Shown here piece by piece: positions 1 to 8,413 of a stretch of DNA of 64,000 nucleotides (position 1 is its first letter; every line of letters starts with the position of its first letter). The position numbers and the translations under genes were made by a program. The notes beneath the pieces were generated by a model that saw only the letters and a list, made by a program, of their open reading frames with translations, had not been told where the DNA came from and ran no database searches. Source of the stretch: Bacillota bacterium (GTDB lineage Bacteria; Bacillota; Clostridia; Oscillospirales; Oscillospiraceae); contig JAETQY010000001.1 in assembly GCA_021770445.1 (NCBI GenBank), forward strand, positions 1 to 64,000, in the 5' to 3' direction.

Positions 1-115
1 CGTTGATCACGGGCTCCAGAGAGGACAGGACCTCCTCCACGGTCTGTAGGAACTCGGGCTCGTTGGCGTTCTTGGCCTTGGTGGCGTTCAGGACTCTCTC
101 GATGTACTGGTTCAT
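1..115 (-). CDS. gdhA: Glutamate dehydrogenase, N-terminal fragment (runs off the left edge)
   Basis: Only the first 38 codons are inside the window. The peptide begins MNQYIERVL and continues through NANEPEFLQTVEEV and SSLEPVIN, which is the typical N-terminal helix of hexameric clostridial and enterobacterial glutamate dehydrogenases (2-oxoglutarate plus ammonia to glutamate). The ATG is preceded by an AGGAGG-type ribosome binding site seven bases upstream. No catalytic residue lies in the visible part, so the assignment rests on N-terminal similarity recalled from the family. A LysR-type gene lies upstream on the same strand and may regulate it. Confidence 0.75.
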   Translation of the reverse strand, partial: MNQYIERVLNATKAKNANEPEFLQTVEEVLSSLEPVIN

Positions 116-210
116 AGCAGCATTCCTCCTAAATTTAATATGTCCGGTGGTTTTGACGGAGCTCCTTCATTTTTGTGGAGAAAAAACCCCTTTGGTACTC
201 TGATATGTGT

Positions 211-238
211 ATTATACCATAAAAGGACAGCCTGTACA
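211..238 (-). promoter_or_regulatory. Sigma-A-like promoter of gdhA
   Basis: On the minus strand TGTACA is followed after 16 bases by a perfect TATAAT. The predicted transcript has a leader of roughly 90 bases before the gdhA start. The -35 element is poor, consistent with a need for an activator. Confidence 0.55.
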
Positions 239-254
239 GCATTTGTTTTGTGGG

Positions 255-267
255 GGTTGTCACAACC
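255..267. promoter_or_regulatory. Short dyad upstream of the gdhA promoter (possible operator)
   Basis: GGTTG-TCA-CAACC is a perfect 5-3-5 inverted repeat just upstream of the gdhA -35 element. Its position and size would suit a LysR-type activator site, and a LysR gene is adjacent. The assignment is inference only. Confidence 0.3.
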
Positions 268-352
268 AAACGGCTGTGGCGGAGGGTAAGAGGTACAAAA
301 TAGGACCGCCTTTTTTGTTGAAAGTGCAAGATTTTGGTCAGAGCGCAGGCGT

Positions 353-1246
353 TCAGGTGTGGATAGAGGAGAGGAGCTGACGCCGTGCCCACTGCTTGGT
401 GTGGTCCACAAAGAGCTGGGTGATGGTGGACAGGGCGGCGTCCTTTTTGACGGCCACGGCGATGTCCCGGATGATGGGCACGTCAAAGGGCTTGGCCACC
501 ACGTTGTAGCGGTTGGGGACAAGCATCAGGTCGTGGATCACACTGATGCCCAGACCCGACTCTACCATGGACAGGATGGCGTAGTCGTCGCTGCTCTCGT
601 AGCGAATCTTGGGCTTCTGCTGGAGCTCATCCAGGAATTTGGCGATCTCGTAGTCCTGTTCCTCCCGCACGTTGATGAAATCCTCGTGGGACAGCATGTC
701 CACCGGGAAGTAAGGGGCGTCGGCCATGGGGTGGTTTCTGGGGAGGACGGCCACCAGGCTGTCCTGGATCAGGAAGGTGGTGTCCAGGTCGTCGGCGGCA
801 GGCAGGGCCACAAAGCCACAGTCCACCAACCCCTTGCGCAGCCAGCCGGCGATCTCGTTATACTCCCCGTTGAGCAGGTTGAAGGTGATGTGGGGGTAGG
901 TCTCGTGGAAGGCTTTGATGATAGCGGGGAGCAGGCCGCAAGAGAAGCTGGAAAAGGTGCCTACCCGGATGGAGCCGGAGGTGTGGCTGTGCAGCTCGGC
1001 CACCGTGCGGTTGAGGGACTCGTAGCCGGAACAGATGACCTGGAGCTTGGGCAGCAGCATCAGCCCCTCGGAGCTGATCTCGATGCCGGACCGGTTCCGG
1101 GTGAGGAGAGTGACCCCCCAGCCCTTTTCCAGGTCGGCAATCATCCGGCTGACGGCGGACTGGGTGTAACCCAGCTGGGCGGCAGCCTTGGTGATGCTGC
1201 CGGTCTCAATGGTCTTGAGGTAGGCGATATACTTTTGGATGCTCAC
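353..1246 (-). CDS. LysR-family transcriptional regulator
   Basis: DNA-binding transcription factor of about 297 residues, the usual LysR length. The N-terminal winged helix-turn-helix is clear (SITKAAAQLGYTQSAVSRMI, then a LEKGWGVTLLTR segment), followed by a periplasmic-binding-protein-like effector domain (GSIRVGTFSSF, then alternating strands and helices to the end). I chose a GTG start (VSIQKYIAYLKT) because an AAGGGAG site lies about nine bases upstream and the helix begins immediately; the frame is open 15 codons further upstream without a better start. It lies between gdhA (same strand) and the divergent arginine cluster, so either could be its target. The effector cannot be read from sequence. 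Confidence 0.85.
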   Translation of the reverse strand: MSIQKYIAYLKTIETGSITKAAAQLGYTQSAVSRMIADLEKGWGVTLLTRNRSGIEISSEGLMLLPKLQVICSGYESLNRTVAELHSHTSGSIRVGTFSSFSCGLLPAIIKAFHETYPHITFNLLNGEYNEIAGWLRKGLVDCGFVALPAADDLDTTFLIQDSLVAVLPRNHPMADAPYFPVDMLSHEDFINVREEQDYEIAKFLDELQQKPKIRYESSDDYAILSMVESGLGISVIHDLMLVPNRYNVVAKPFDVPIIRDIAVAVKKDAALSTITQLFVDHTKQWARRQLLSSIHT

Positions 1247-1326
1247 AAGGATTTGCTCCCTTCTCTTTATGTAGTTAGCACAAGATTTCATTCCAAAAAG
1301 GAATGTTTCACAGAAAAAATCCTGTC

Positions 1327-1355
1327 TTGTATATTCTGCCTAATGATTATATAAT
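1327..1355 (+). promoter_or_regulatory. Sigma-A promoter of the argC gene
   Basis: TTGTAT, 17-base spacer, TATAAT. The start point would be near 1362, giving a leader of about 150 bases before argC that contains a small GC hairpin (CCCGC...GCGGG near 1470-1486). A convincing ArgR box was not found in the leader. Confidence 0.6.
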
Positions 1356-1509
1356 AGTGGCTGGGAAAATTCAACACAATCTATATCGGAGCTTCAAAAA
1401 AATACGGAAAAAATCCGAGAAAGGTTGCGACAGTAAGGCTCCAACGCATAAAAATGTTCCCAAAAGCCCGCAAAAAATGCGGGTAGAATATTCAAGGAGG
1501 TAATGTATC

Positions 1510-2583
1510 ATGATCCGTTTTTCTGTCTGCGGCGCCGCCAGCTATGCCTTGGGTGAGCTTCTTCGCCTGATGGTGAATCACCCAGAGACCCAGGTGGCCC
1601 ACCTGGCCGATAGCTTTGCCGCCGGCCGCAAAATCCAGGACGAGCACCCCGCCCTGGTGGGCTTCTATGATCAGGAGATCCTGCCCATGGACGACGCCAC
1701 CATTGACATGATCGTTCGGGACAGCGACGTGGTCTTCACCGCCGTGGACGCGGGCACCGTGCCCGGTATCGCCGCCAAGGTGCTGGCCGGGGGCAAGAAG
1801 TTTATCGACTTCGGCGCCGACATCCGTTTCCGGGACGCCAAGACCTGGGAGAAGTGGTATCACCTGGAGCATCCCGACTATCAGATGACCAAGGACGCCG
1901 TCTACTGCATCCCCGAGGTCATGCGGGACCTGGCCAAGGGCGCCAGCCTCATCTCCAACCCCGGCTGCTATCCCACCGCCTCCACCCTGGGCCTGATGCC
2001 CATCCTGAAGGAGGGGATGGTGGTGGAGAACACCATCATCGTGGACGCCAAGAGCGGCTTCACCGGCGCCGGCCGCCGGCCCGCCCCTAACAAGCTGCTG
2101 GCTGAGGCCAGCAACAGCTTCTGCGCCTACGCCTTGGGCGGCAGCCACCGCCACACCCCCGAGATTGAGCAGAACATCGCCTACATCACCGGCAAGGACC
2201 TGATGAAGCCCGAGACCTGGCAGTTCATCAACTTCCAGCCCCACCTCACCCCCCAGATCCGGGGCATCGAGGTCACTCTGTACGCCACCCTGAACAAGGA
2301 TACCAGCGACGAGGAGCTGTTTGAGCTCTATAACCGTTATTATAAGGACGAGCCCTTCGTCCACGTGTTCCCCGCCAGCAAGCCTGTCCAGACCAAGTGG
2401 ACCGCCGGCACCAACCTGTGCTGCATCACCCCCACCTTCGACAAGCGCACCAAGCGCGCCGTAATCAGCTCCGTCATTGACAACATCGGCAAGGGCGCCG
2501 CTGGCCAGGCCATCCAGAACATGAACATCATCTTCGGCCTGCCCGAGACCACTGGCCTGATGATCCCCCCCATGTACCCCTGA
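1510..2583 (+). CDS. argC: N-acetyl-gamma-glutamyl-phosphate reductase
   Basis: Third step of arginine biosynthesis: NADPH-dependent reduction of N-acetylglutamyl phosphate to the semialdehyde, in the cytoplasm. The protein has 357 residues, within the family range. The N-terminal nucleotide-binding segment (FSVCGAASYALGELLRLM) and the active-site motif SNPGCYPTAS with catalytic Cys153 are visible. The ATG follows AAGGAGG at ideal spacing. It is the first gene of argC-argJ-argB-argD, but about 280 bases of hairpin repeats separate it from argJ, so co-transcription with the rest is uncertain. Confidence 0.95.
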   Translation: MIRFSVCGAASYALGELLRLMVNHPETQVAHLADSFAAGRKIQDEHPALVGFYDQEILPMDDATIDMIVRDSDVVFTAVDAGTVPGIAAKVLAGGKKFIDFGADIRFRDAKTWEKWYHLEHPDYQMTKDAVYCIPEVMRDLAKGASLISNPGCYPTASTLGLMPILKEGMVVENTIIVDAKSGFTGAGRRPAPNKLLAEASNSFCAYALGGSHRHTPEIEQNIAYITGKDLMKPETWQFINFQPHLTPQIRGIEVTLYATLNKDTSDEELFELYNRYYKDEPFVHVFPASKPVQTKWTAGTNLCCITPTFDKRTKRAVISSVIDNIGKGAAGQAIQNMNIIFGLPETTGLMIPPMYP

Positions 2584-2584
2584 T

Positions 2585-2838
2585 CGGGGCTCTGCCCCGA
2601 GCCCCGGCCCTCCCCCTACCCCCTCTGTCGCTTCGCGACATCTCCCCCTGACAGGGGGAGTCGTCCGGGCAGGCGTTCCTTTCTTGAAAGAAAGGAACCG
2701 AAAGAACTTCCGCGCAAAACTTCGTTTTGCTTCCCACCCGCGGGGGAGGCTGATTGGCAACAGGAAAACAAGAGGAAAAACGCAGTTTTTCCAGAAGTTT
2801 TTCTTTTGGTTCTTTTCTTTTTCCAAAAAGAAAAGAAC
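2585..2838. repeat. Composite intergenic block of stacked hairpins between argC and argJ
   Basis: At least six perfect or near-perfect inverted repeats follow one another: CGGGGC/GCCCCG (2585-2599), TGTCGC/GCGACA (2626-2640), CTCCCCCT/AGGGGGAG (2642-2660), GTTCCTTTCTT/AAGAAAGGAAC (2675-2698), GCAAAAC/GTTTTGC (2714-2730), GGAAAAA/TTTTTCC (2774-2792) and a 14-bp stem GTTCTTTTCTTTTT with its complement and a 2-base loop (2809-2838). The TGTCGC and CTCCCCCT hairpins resemble interspersed repeats I associate with Oscillospiraceae genomes. The block separates argC from argJ and may terminate, attenuate or process the transcript. Confidence 0.7.
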
Positions 2839-2862
2839 ACGACAGGAAAGGAGCAATGTATT

Positions 2863-4086
2863 ATGGCGTATAAAGTTATCGAAGGCGGCAGTATCACCAG
2901 TCCCAAGGGGTATGTGGCCGGCGCCTGCTATGTGGGCGTGAAGAGCCGCAAGAGCGAGAAGCCCGACGTGGCTATCCTCTACTCTCAGGAGCCCGCCTCC
3001 TGCGCGGCCCTGTTCACCACCAACAAGTTCTGTGCCGCCCCCGTCCTGCTGGGCCGGGAGGTGCTGAAGAAGGGCAAGGCCCGGGCCGTGGTCATCAACA
3101 GCGGCAATGCCAACGCCGCCACCGGCGAGCAGGGCCTGGAGAACGCCAAGAAGGTGGAGCTGCTCGCCGAGGAGCTGCTGGGTCTTGGGGAGGACGAGGT
3201 CTTTGTCAGCTCCACCGGTGTCATCGGTCAGCAGCTGCCCGTGGAGAAGGTGCTGGACGGTGTGCGCCGCATCGTGCCCACCCTGTCCGCGGAGCAGGGC
3301 ACCGACGCCGCCTGGGCCATCATGACCACCGACCTTGTGAAGAAGGAGGTGGCCTATGAGCTGGAGCTGTCCGGCGGCACCATCCGCATCGGCGCCATGG
3401 CCAAGGGCTCCGGCATGATCCACCCCAACATGGCTACCACCCTCAGCTATGTGACCACCGACGCCAAGGTGGAGGCATCCGTCCTCCAGCCTCTGCTGAA
3501 GGCCGCCGCCGACAAGAGCTTCCACATGCTCACTGTGGACGGCGACACCTCCACCAATGACTCCCTGTTCCTCTTTGCCAACGGTGCCTCCGGCGTGGCC
3601 ATTGAGAGCGAGGCGGACAAGGCCGCCTTTGCCGAGCTGCTGGACAGCATCTGCATTGATATGGCCCGGCGCATCGCCTCCGACGGCGAGGGCGCCACCC
3701 ACCTGATGATCGTGGAGGCCAAGGGCCTGCCCACCGAGCAGGACGCCCGCCTGGTGGCCCGGTCCATCGCCGGTTCCACCCTGTTCAAGGCCGCCCTCTT
3801 CGGTAAGGACGCCAACTGGGGCCGCATCATGGCCGCCGCCGGTTACTCCGGGGCCGACGTGGACCCCACTAAGGCCGACTGTATCCTGAAGAGCGCCGCC
3901 GGCGAGGTGGTGGTGATGGAGGCCGGGTTTGGCACCGCTTTTAGTGAGGACCTGGCAAAAGAGGTGCTCACCGAGCACGACGTGACCATCATCGTGGACT
4001 TCCACAGCGGCGACGGCCAGGCCACCGCCTTTGGCTGTGACCTGACCTACGACTACGTGAAGATCAACGGCGACTACCGCTCTTGA
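2863..4086 (+). CDS. argJ: Bifunctional ornithine acetyltransferase / N-acetylglutamate synthase
   Basis: Transfers the acetyl group from N-acetylornithine to glutamate, and in bifunctional forms also from acetyl-CoA, closing the cyclic arginine pathway. The family hallmark is autocleavage inside a KGSGMIHPNMAT segment; here it reads MAKGSGMIHPNMATTLSY with the nucleophile Thr192 after Ala191 (the usual following Met-Leu is Thr-Leu). The protein has 407 residues, normal length. The ATG at 2863 has an AAAGGAG site; an in-frame GTG further upstream would start inside the hairpin block and is rejected. No separate argA or argE is in the window, consistent with the cyclic route. Confidence 0.95.
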   Translation: MAYKVIEGGSITSPKGYVAGACYVGVKSRKSEKPDVAILYSQEPASCAALFTTNKFCAAPVLLGREVLKKGKARAVVINSGNANAATGEQGLENAKKVELLAEELLGLGEDEVFVSSTGVIGQQLPVEKVLDGVRRIVPTLSAEQGTDAAWAIMTTDLVKKEVAYELELSGGTIRIGAMAKGSGMIHPNMATTLSYVTTDAKVEASVLQPLLKAAADKSFHMLTVDGDTSTNDSLFLFANGASGVAIESEADKAAFAELLDSICIDMARRIASDGEGATHLMIVEAKGLPTEQDARLVARSIAGSTLFKAALFGKDANWGRIMAAAGYSGADVDPTKADCILKSAAGEVVVMEAGFGTAFSEDLAKEVLTEHDVTIIVDFHSGDGQATAFGCDLTYDYVKINGDYRS

Positions 4087-4101
4087 TGGGGAGGTAGTAC
4101 C

Positions 4102-4983
4102 GTGAACGAGATCGCCAGTAAAGTAGAGACCATGCTGGAGGCCATGCCCTACCTGAGCAAATATGCGGGCAAGATCGTGGTCATCAAGTACGGCGGCAAC
4201 GCCATGATCAACGAGGAGCTGAAGGCCAACGTCATCAAGGACGTGGTGCTCCTCAAGGCCATGGGCCTTAAGCCCGTGCTGTGCCACGGCGGCGGCCCCG
4301 GCATCAACAAGATGCTGGAGCAGCTGGACATCCCTGTGAAATTCATCAACGGCCTGCGCTACACCTCCGCCGAGATTATCCGGGTGGTGGAGATGGTGCT
4401 CATCGGCCAGGTGAACAGCGAGCTGGTGGGCCGCATCAGTGCCCAGGGCGGCAGGGCCGTGGGCCTGTCCGGGATCAGCGGTAACCTGTTCCAGTGCGTC
4501 CAGCGCGACGAGGAGCTGGGCTATGTGGGCGACGTGGTCAAGGTGAACCCTGAGCCCGTGCTGGCCATGCTGGACGCCGGGTTCATCCCCGTGGTGGCCC
4601 CCGTGGGCACCGACGGAAAGGGGACCAGCTTCAACATCAACGGCGACACCGCCGCCAGCAAGCTGGCCGGGGCGCTGAAGGCCGAGAAGCTGATGATTCT
4701 CACCGACATCGAGGGCCTGTGCAACGACATCAAGGTGCGGGACGTCATCTCCTACCTGAACGTGGCCGACGTCCCCGGCCTGAAGGACCAGGGCACCATC
4801 GCCGGCGGCATGATCCCCAAGGTGGACTGCTGTGTGCAGGCCATCGAGGAGGGGGTCACCAGCGTACATATCATCGACGGTCGCCAGCCCCACAGTATGC
4901 TGTACGAGGCCTTCACCGACGAGGGCACCGGCACCACCGTGGGTACCGCCCAGCCCAGCGTGGGCATCAAGTGGAATAAGTAG
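4102..4983 (+). CDS. argB: N-acetylglutamate kinase
   Basis: Phosphorylates N-acetylglutamate, the second and usually feedback-controlled step of arginine synthesis. The 293-residue protein has the amino-acid-kinase signatures KYGGNAM near residue 30, the CHGGGPGINKML substrate loop and the C-terminal GGMIPKV segment. The start is a GTG with GGGGAGG upstream, 15 bases after argJ, so the two are probably translated from one message. The TAG stop lies within the first bases of a GTAGGGGC palindromic repeat, so that repeat abuts or supplies the C-terminal end. Confidence 0.95.
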   Translation: MNEIASKVETMLEAMPYLSKYAGKIVVIKYGGNAMINEELKANVIKDVVLLKAMGLKPVLCHGGGPGINKMLEQLDIPVKFINGLRYTSAEIIRVVEMVLIGQVNSELVGRISAQGGRAVGLSGISGNLFQCVQRDEELGYVGDVVKVNPEPVLAMLDAGFIPVVAPVGTDGKGTSFNINGDTAASKLAGALKAEKLMILTDIEGLCNDIKVRDVISYLNVADVPGLKDQGTIAGGMIPKVDCCVQAIEEGVTSVHIIDGRQPHSMLYEAFTDEGTGTTVGTAQPSVGIKWNK

Positions 4984-5005
4984 GGGCGGCCGCCCTCGGA
5001 CGCCC
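4980..5005 (+). repeat. GTAGGGGC palindromic repeat, copy A
   Basis: The segment starts GTAGGGGCGGCCGCCC and ends CGGACGCCC, a GC palindrome. It matches copies at 14375, 14418 (inverted) and 38739. The argB stop codon is its second to fourth base. Confidence 0.6.
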
Positions 5006-5064
5006 GTGAGAAAACGAGCCAACGCGCGTGAGCGCATAATAAAATTTATTAGGAGGTCATCCCT

Positions 5065-6291
5065 ATGCTTCAGAATTACAAGAGCAATGCCGAAGCCATC
5101 GCCGATGCCGACAAGTATCTGTACGGCAACCATGCCCGTATGCCCATCGTCATGGACCGGGGCGAGGGCTGCTGGGTCTGGGACCTGGACGGCCGTAAGT
5201 TCCTGGACTTCGTGGGCGGCATCGCTGTCAACGGCCTGGGCCACTGCCACCCCGCCATCGTGAAGGCCCTGGCGGAGCGGGCCCAGACCATGCTCCACTG
5301 CTCCAACTACTACTACAATGCCCCCGCCATCCAGGTCTGCAAGATGATCGTGGAGAACAGTTGCTTTGAGAAGGTGCTCTTTGCCAACTCCGGCGCCGAG
5401 GCTAACGAGGGCCAGATCAAGCTGGCCCGCAAGTATGCCGTGGACCACGGCCACCCCGAGCGCTATGTGGTCATCAGCATGCTGAAGAGCTTCCACGGCC
5501 GCACCCTGGCCACCGCCACCGCCACCGGCCAGGAGATCGTCCACAATCCCAAGTGGTACTCCCCGCTGCCCGAGGGCTTCCGCTACGCTGAGTTCAACAA
5601 CCTGGACTCCGTCAAGGAGCAGTTGGACGACAAGGTGTGCGCCATCCTCACTGAGCCCGTCCAGGGCGAGGGCGGTGTCCGTCCCGCCACCAAGGAGTTC
5701 CTGCAAGGCCTGCGCGACATCTGCGACGAGCGGGGCATCCTGCTCATGTTCGATGAGGTGCAGGTGGGCTCCGGCCGTACCGGCAAGCTGTTCGCCCACC
5801 AGAACTACGGCGTGGAGCCCGACACCTGCTCCATGGCCAAGGCGCTGGGCTCCGGTGTGCCCATCGGCGCTGTCTGCGCCCGGGGCGACGCCGCCCAGAC
5901 CCTGATTCCCGGCACCCATGGCTCCACCTTCGCCGGCGGGCCTCTGGCCTGCGGCCTGGCCGCCGCCACCCTGGACACCATGCTCAACGAGGGTGTGATG
6001 GACAACGCTGTCAAGGTGGGCGAGCACTTCCGCGCTGAGCTGAAGAAGATGGTCGACAAGCACCCCGGCGTGGCCAAGGAGGTCCGCGGCCTGGGCATGA
6101 TCAACGGTGTAGAGCTCAATGATATGGACCTGGGTCCCAAGATCGTGGACAAGTGCTTCGAGCAGGACGTGCTTATCAACTGCACCGCTGGCAACGTGCT
6201 GCGCTTCATCCCGCCTCTGATCGCCTCCGAGGCCGAGTGCGACATCGTGGTGGCCGCCATCGACAAGGCCCTCACCGAGCTGGGCAAGTAA
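5065..6291 (+). CDS. argD: Acetylornithine aminotransferase
   Basis: PLP-dependent class III aminotransferase making N-acetylornithine from the semialdehyde and glutamate. The 408-residue protein carries the PLP-phosphate loop (FANSGAEANE), the DEVQVGSGRTG segment with the cofactor-contacting Asp, and the Schiff-base lysine Lys259 in MAKALGSGVPIGA. The ATG follows TAGGAGG at good spacing. It is the last arginine gene here; argF, argG and argH are not in the window. Broad class III specificity (for example succinylornithine) cannot be excluded, but the context argues for ArgD. Confidence 0.95.
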   Translation: MLQNYKSNAEAIADADKYLYGNHARMPIVMDRGEGCWVWDLDGRKFLDFVGGIAVNGLGHCHPAIVKALAERAQTMLHCSNYYYNAPAIQVCKMIVENSCFEKVLFANSGAEANEGQIKLARKYAVDHGHPERYVVISMLKSFHGRTLATATATGQEIVHNPKWYSPLPEGFRYAEFNNLDSVKEQLDDKVCAILTEPVQGEGGVRPATKEFLQGLRDICDERGILLMFDEVQVGSGRTGKLFAHQNYGVEPDTCSMAKALGSGVPIGAVCARGDAAQTLIPGTHGSTFAGGPLACGLAAATLDTMLNEGVMDNAVKVGEHFRAELKKMVDKHPGVAKEVRGLGMINGVELNDMDLGPKIVDKCFEQDVLINCTAGNVLRFIPPLIASEAECDIVVAAIDKALTELGK

Positions 6292-6302
6292 GACATTTCC
6301 AT

Positions 6303-6338
6303 CCCCTGGCGGGCGGGGAGGTGCCCGCCCGCCAGGGG
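6303..6338 (+). terminator. Strong hairpin after argD
   Basis: A 15-bp perfect stem (CCCCTGGCGGGCGGG and its complement) with a 6-base loop begins 12 bases after the argD stop. A smaller stem, GGTGCGC/GCGCACC, follows at 6343-6361. No U-tract follows, so it may act as a 3' end stabiliser or Rho-assisted stop rather than a classic intrinsic terminator. Confidence 0.5.
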
Positions 6339-6520
6339 CAGAGGTGCGCAGCCGGCGCACCTTGCAGGATAACTTGCAAAATTTTCTCTGCTCTATGCGG
6401 CTAGTTGTGAGAATTTATAATTGAAATTTTATTTCCTCTTTTTTCTTTGGCGAAAATCGCCGATTTTTTTGAAAAAATTATTTCTTCACCGGAAAAATCT
6501 GAAATTAAAGCGAAAAAGGC

Positions 6521-6549
6521 TTGCGTTTTTGTCACCGCTGTAGTATAAT
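6521..6549 (+). promoter_or_regulatory. Sigma-A promoter of the antiporter gene
   Basis: TTGCGT, 17-base spacer, perfect TATAAT. The start point near 6556 gives an unusually long leader of about 210 bases that opens with two GC hairpins (GGCCCG...CGGGCC and CCGCGTCC...GGACGCGG). Confidence 0.7.
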
Positions 6550-6766
6550 AAATTAACGGCCCGTGTGCGGGCCGTACGCCGCGTCCGGACGCGGCGGAAA
6601 GAGGAGAGAAATAGGGGAGAAGAGGTGTTGCGATCGACTCTGCGCGGAATACCCACGGATTACCAGAAAACGTAACGTTATCCCAAAAAATGCATTTGTT
6701 TGTCCCGGGGTCTGAACGGACCCCCGGATAAGGGAGTGTGTGCATTAAGAAAGGTTGGTAAAATCA

Positions 6767-8248
6767 GTGAGTGAAGAAAAGAAATCCACCGGCAGAATGC
6801 CAAAGGTATGGGAAGCCTGCATTACCCTGGCGATTCTGATTGCCGTTCTGGCGGTCGGTATCATCGTTTTTGAGGTAGACCCCCACGTTCCCATGTTTGT
6901 GGGCGTCTGCGCCGCGGCCCTGATGGCCATGTACCTGGGCTACGGCTGGGACGAGATCGAAAAGTCCATGATGGACGGCATCTATAAGGCCCTCCAGTCC
7001 TGCTGTATCCTGATCATCGTTGGCATTCTGATCGGCGTGTGGATCGACGCCGGCGTGGTGCCCTCCATGGTGTACTACGGCCTGAAGATCCTCCATCCCG
7101 CTATCTTCTTTATCGCCGTCGTGCTGATCTGCTCCATCACCTCCCTGGCCACCGGTACCTCCTGGGGCACCATGGGCACCATGGGCGTGGCCTTCATGGG
7201 CATCGGCTTCGGCCTGGGCATGGATCCCGGTATGACCGCCGGCGCCATCCTGTCCGGCGCCTACTTCGGCGATAAGATGTCCCCCCTGTCCGACACCACC
7301 AACCTGGCCCCCGCCATGGCCGGCACCGACGTCATGAGCCATGTGAAGGCCATGATCCTGCCCACCGCCGTGACCTACGGCCTGACCTTGGTCATCTTCG
7401 GTGTCCTGGGCGCCATGCAGTACCACGGCGGCGACGCCGACATGAGCCGGGTCACCGAGTTCTCCATGGCTCTGAACGCTGCGGAGGGCGGTGTGTTCCA
7501 CATCAACCCCTTGCTGCTGCTGCCTCCCGTCATCGTCATCGTGGCGGTGGCCATGAAGGTGCCCGCCATCCCCGGCATCACCCTGGGCATTTTTGCCGGC
7601 GCCATTCTGGGTCTGATCTTCCAGCCCAACTGCAACCTGGGCAGCCTCTTTGATTTCGGCATCAACGGCTATAAATTCGGCGAGGAGTCCCTGGCCTTTT
7701 TCGAGGCCTCCCTCACCGAGGAGACCGCCTACACCATGACCCGCCTGCTGGAGAGCGGCGGTATCCTGAACATGATGTTCTCCGTGTCCATGACCATCAT
7801 CGCCATGATGTTCGGCGGCATTATGGAGTACACCCACCAGCTGGAGGTCGTCGTCAACCAGCTCAAGAAGCTGGCCAAGGGTCCCGCCGGCCTGGTCGCC
7901 CTCACCGAGGTCACCTGCGTGATCTCCAACGCCACTATGCCCGAGCAGTACATCTCCATCGTGGTGCCCGGCCGTATGTACGCCGAGGAGTACCGCAAGA
8001 TGGGCCTGCATCCCACCGTGCTGTCCTCCGCCCTGGAGGGCGCCGGCACCGTGACCTCCGCCCTGATCCCCTGGAACACCTGCGGCGTGTTCATTTCCGA
8101 CACGCTGGACATCGAGGTGGTCAAGTACGGGCCCTGGGCTCTGTTCAACTGGATGATGCCCATTATCAACTTTATCTTCGTCGCCCTGGGCCTCACCCTG
8201 AAGGATATGGACGGCAAGCCCTTCCGGAAAAAGGCCGCCAAGGTCTAA
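6767..8248 (+). CDS. NhaC-family Na+/H+ antiporter
   Basis: Integral membrane secondary transporter of about 493 residues with 11-13 hydrophobic segments, matching the NhaC family, whose members exchange Na+ for H+ or couple Na+ to malate/lactate exchange. Family signatures visible are TSLATGTSWGTMGTMG, GAYFGDKMSPLSDTTNLA and the late SALEGAGTVTSALIPWNTCG. I prefer the GTG start (MSEEKKSTG) because the alternative TTG 12 bases upstream directly abuts the purine-rich site AAGAAAGG. The long leader suggests post-transcriptional control. The exact substrate is not determined by sequence. It is unlikely to belong to the arginine unit, having its own promoter. Confidence 0.85.
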   Translation: MSEEKKSTGRMPKVWEACITLAILIAVLAVGIIVFEVDPHVPMFVGVCAAALMAMYLGYGWDEIEKSMMDGIYKALQSCCILIIVGILIGVWIDAGVVPSMVYYGLKILHPAIFFIAVVLICSITSLATGTSWGTMGTMGVAFMGIGFGLGMDPGMTAGAILSGAYFGDKMSPLSDTTNLAPAMAGTDVMSHVKAMILPTAVTYGLTLVIFGVLGAMQYHGGDADMSRVTEFSMALNAAEGGVFHINPLLLLPPVIVIVAVAMKVPAIPGITLGIFAGAILGLIFQPNCNLGSLFDFGINGYKFGEESLAFFEASLTEETAYTMTRLLESGGILNMMFSVSMTIIAMMFGGIMEYTHQLEVVVNQLKKLAKGPAGLVALTEVTCVISNATMPEQYISIVVPGRMYAEEYRKMGLHPTVLSSALEGAGTVTSALIPWNTCGVFISDTLDIEVVKYGPWALFNWMMPIINFIFVALGLTLKDMDGKPFRKKAAKV

Positions 8249-8280
8249 GCGCAAGGGGTATTTTCAACAAAATACACAAG

Positions 8281-8309
8281 GGAGCCCGCCGGCCGGCGGG
8301 CTCCTTTTT
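8281..8309 (+). terminator. Intrinsic terminator after the antiporter gene
   Basis: GGAGCCCGCCGG pairs with CCGGCGGGCTCC with no spare loop bases, followed by TTTTT. Confidence 0.85.
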
Positions 8310-8333
8310 GGTCTGATAAAAATGAAATCGGTC

Positions 8334-8362
8334 TGGTCTTTTTTCGATCTGCGTGGTATAAT
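8334..8362 (+). promoter_or_regulatory. Probable promoter of the ROK gene
   Basis: A perfect TATAAT sits 17 bases after a weak TGGTCT -35 element, just past the upstream terminator. Confidence 0.5.
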
Positions 8363-8413
8363 AGGCTCCGCATAAAAGAGGCCCCAGGAAAATGGGGAAA
8401 GGAGGCCGGAGCG

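Noticed and set aside
1440..1509. Possible ArgR box in the argC leader (CATAAAAATG and GAATATTCAA)
   Set aside because: Each matches only part of the ArgR consensus and the spacing of the half-sites is wrong. A motif search using the ArgR of this window would be needed to claim it.
1492..6360. Very long open frame antisense to the arginine genes (more than 1600 codons, minus strand)
   Set aside because: It is a by-product of the high GC third-position bias of argC, argJ, argB and argD. Its protein is an unnatural Gly/His/Val/Leu-rich string and it spans four well-supported genes and the hairpin block.
6764..8254. Long antisense open frame opposite the antiporter gene
   Set aside because: Same GC-bias artefact; the plus-strand NhaC protein has clear family motifs, and the antisense translation has no recognisable domain.
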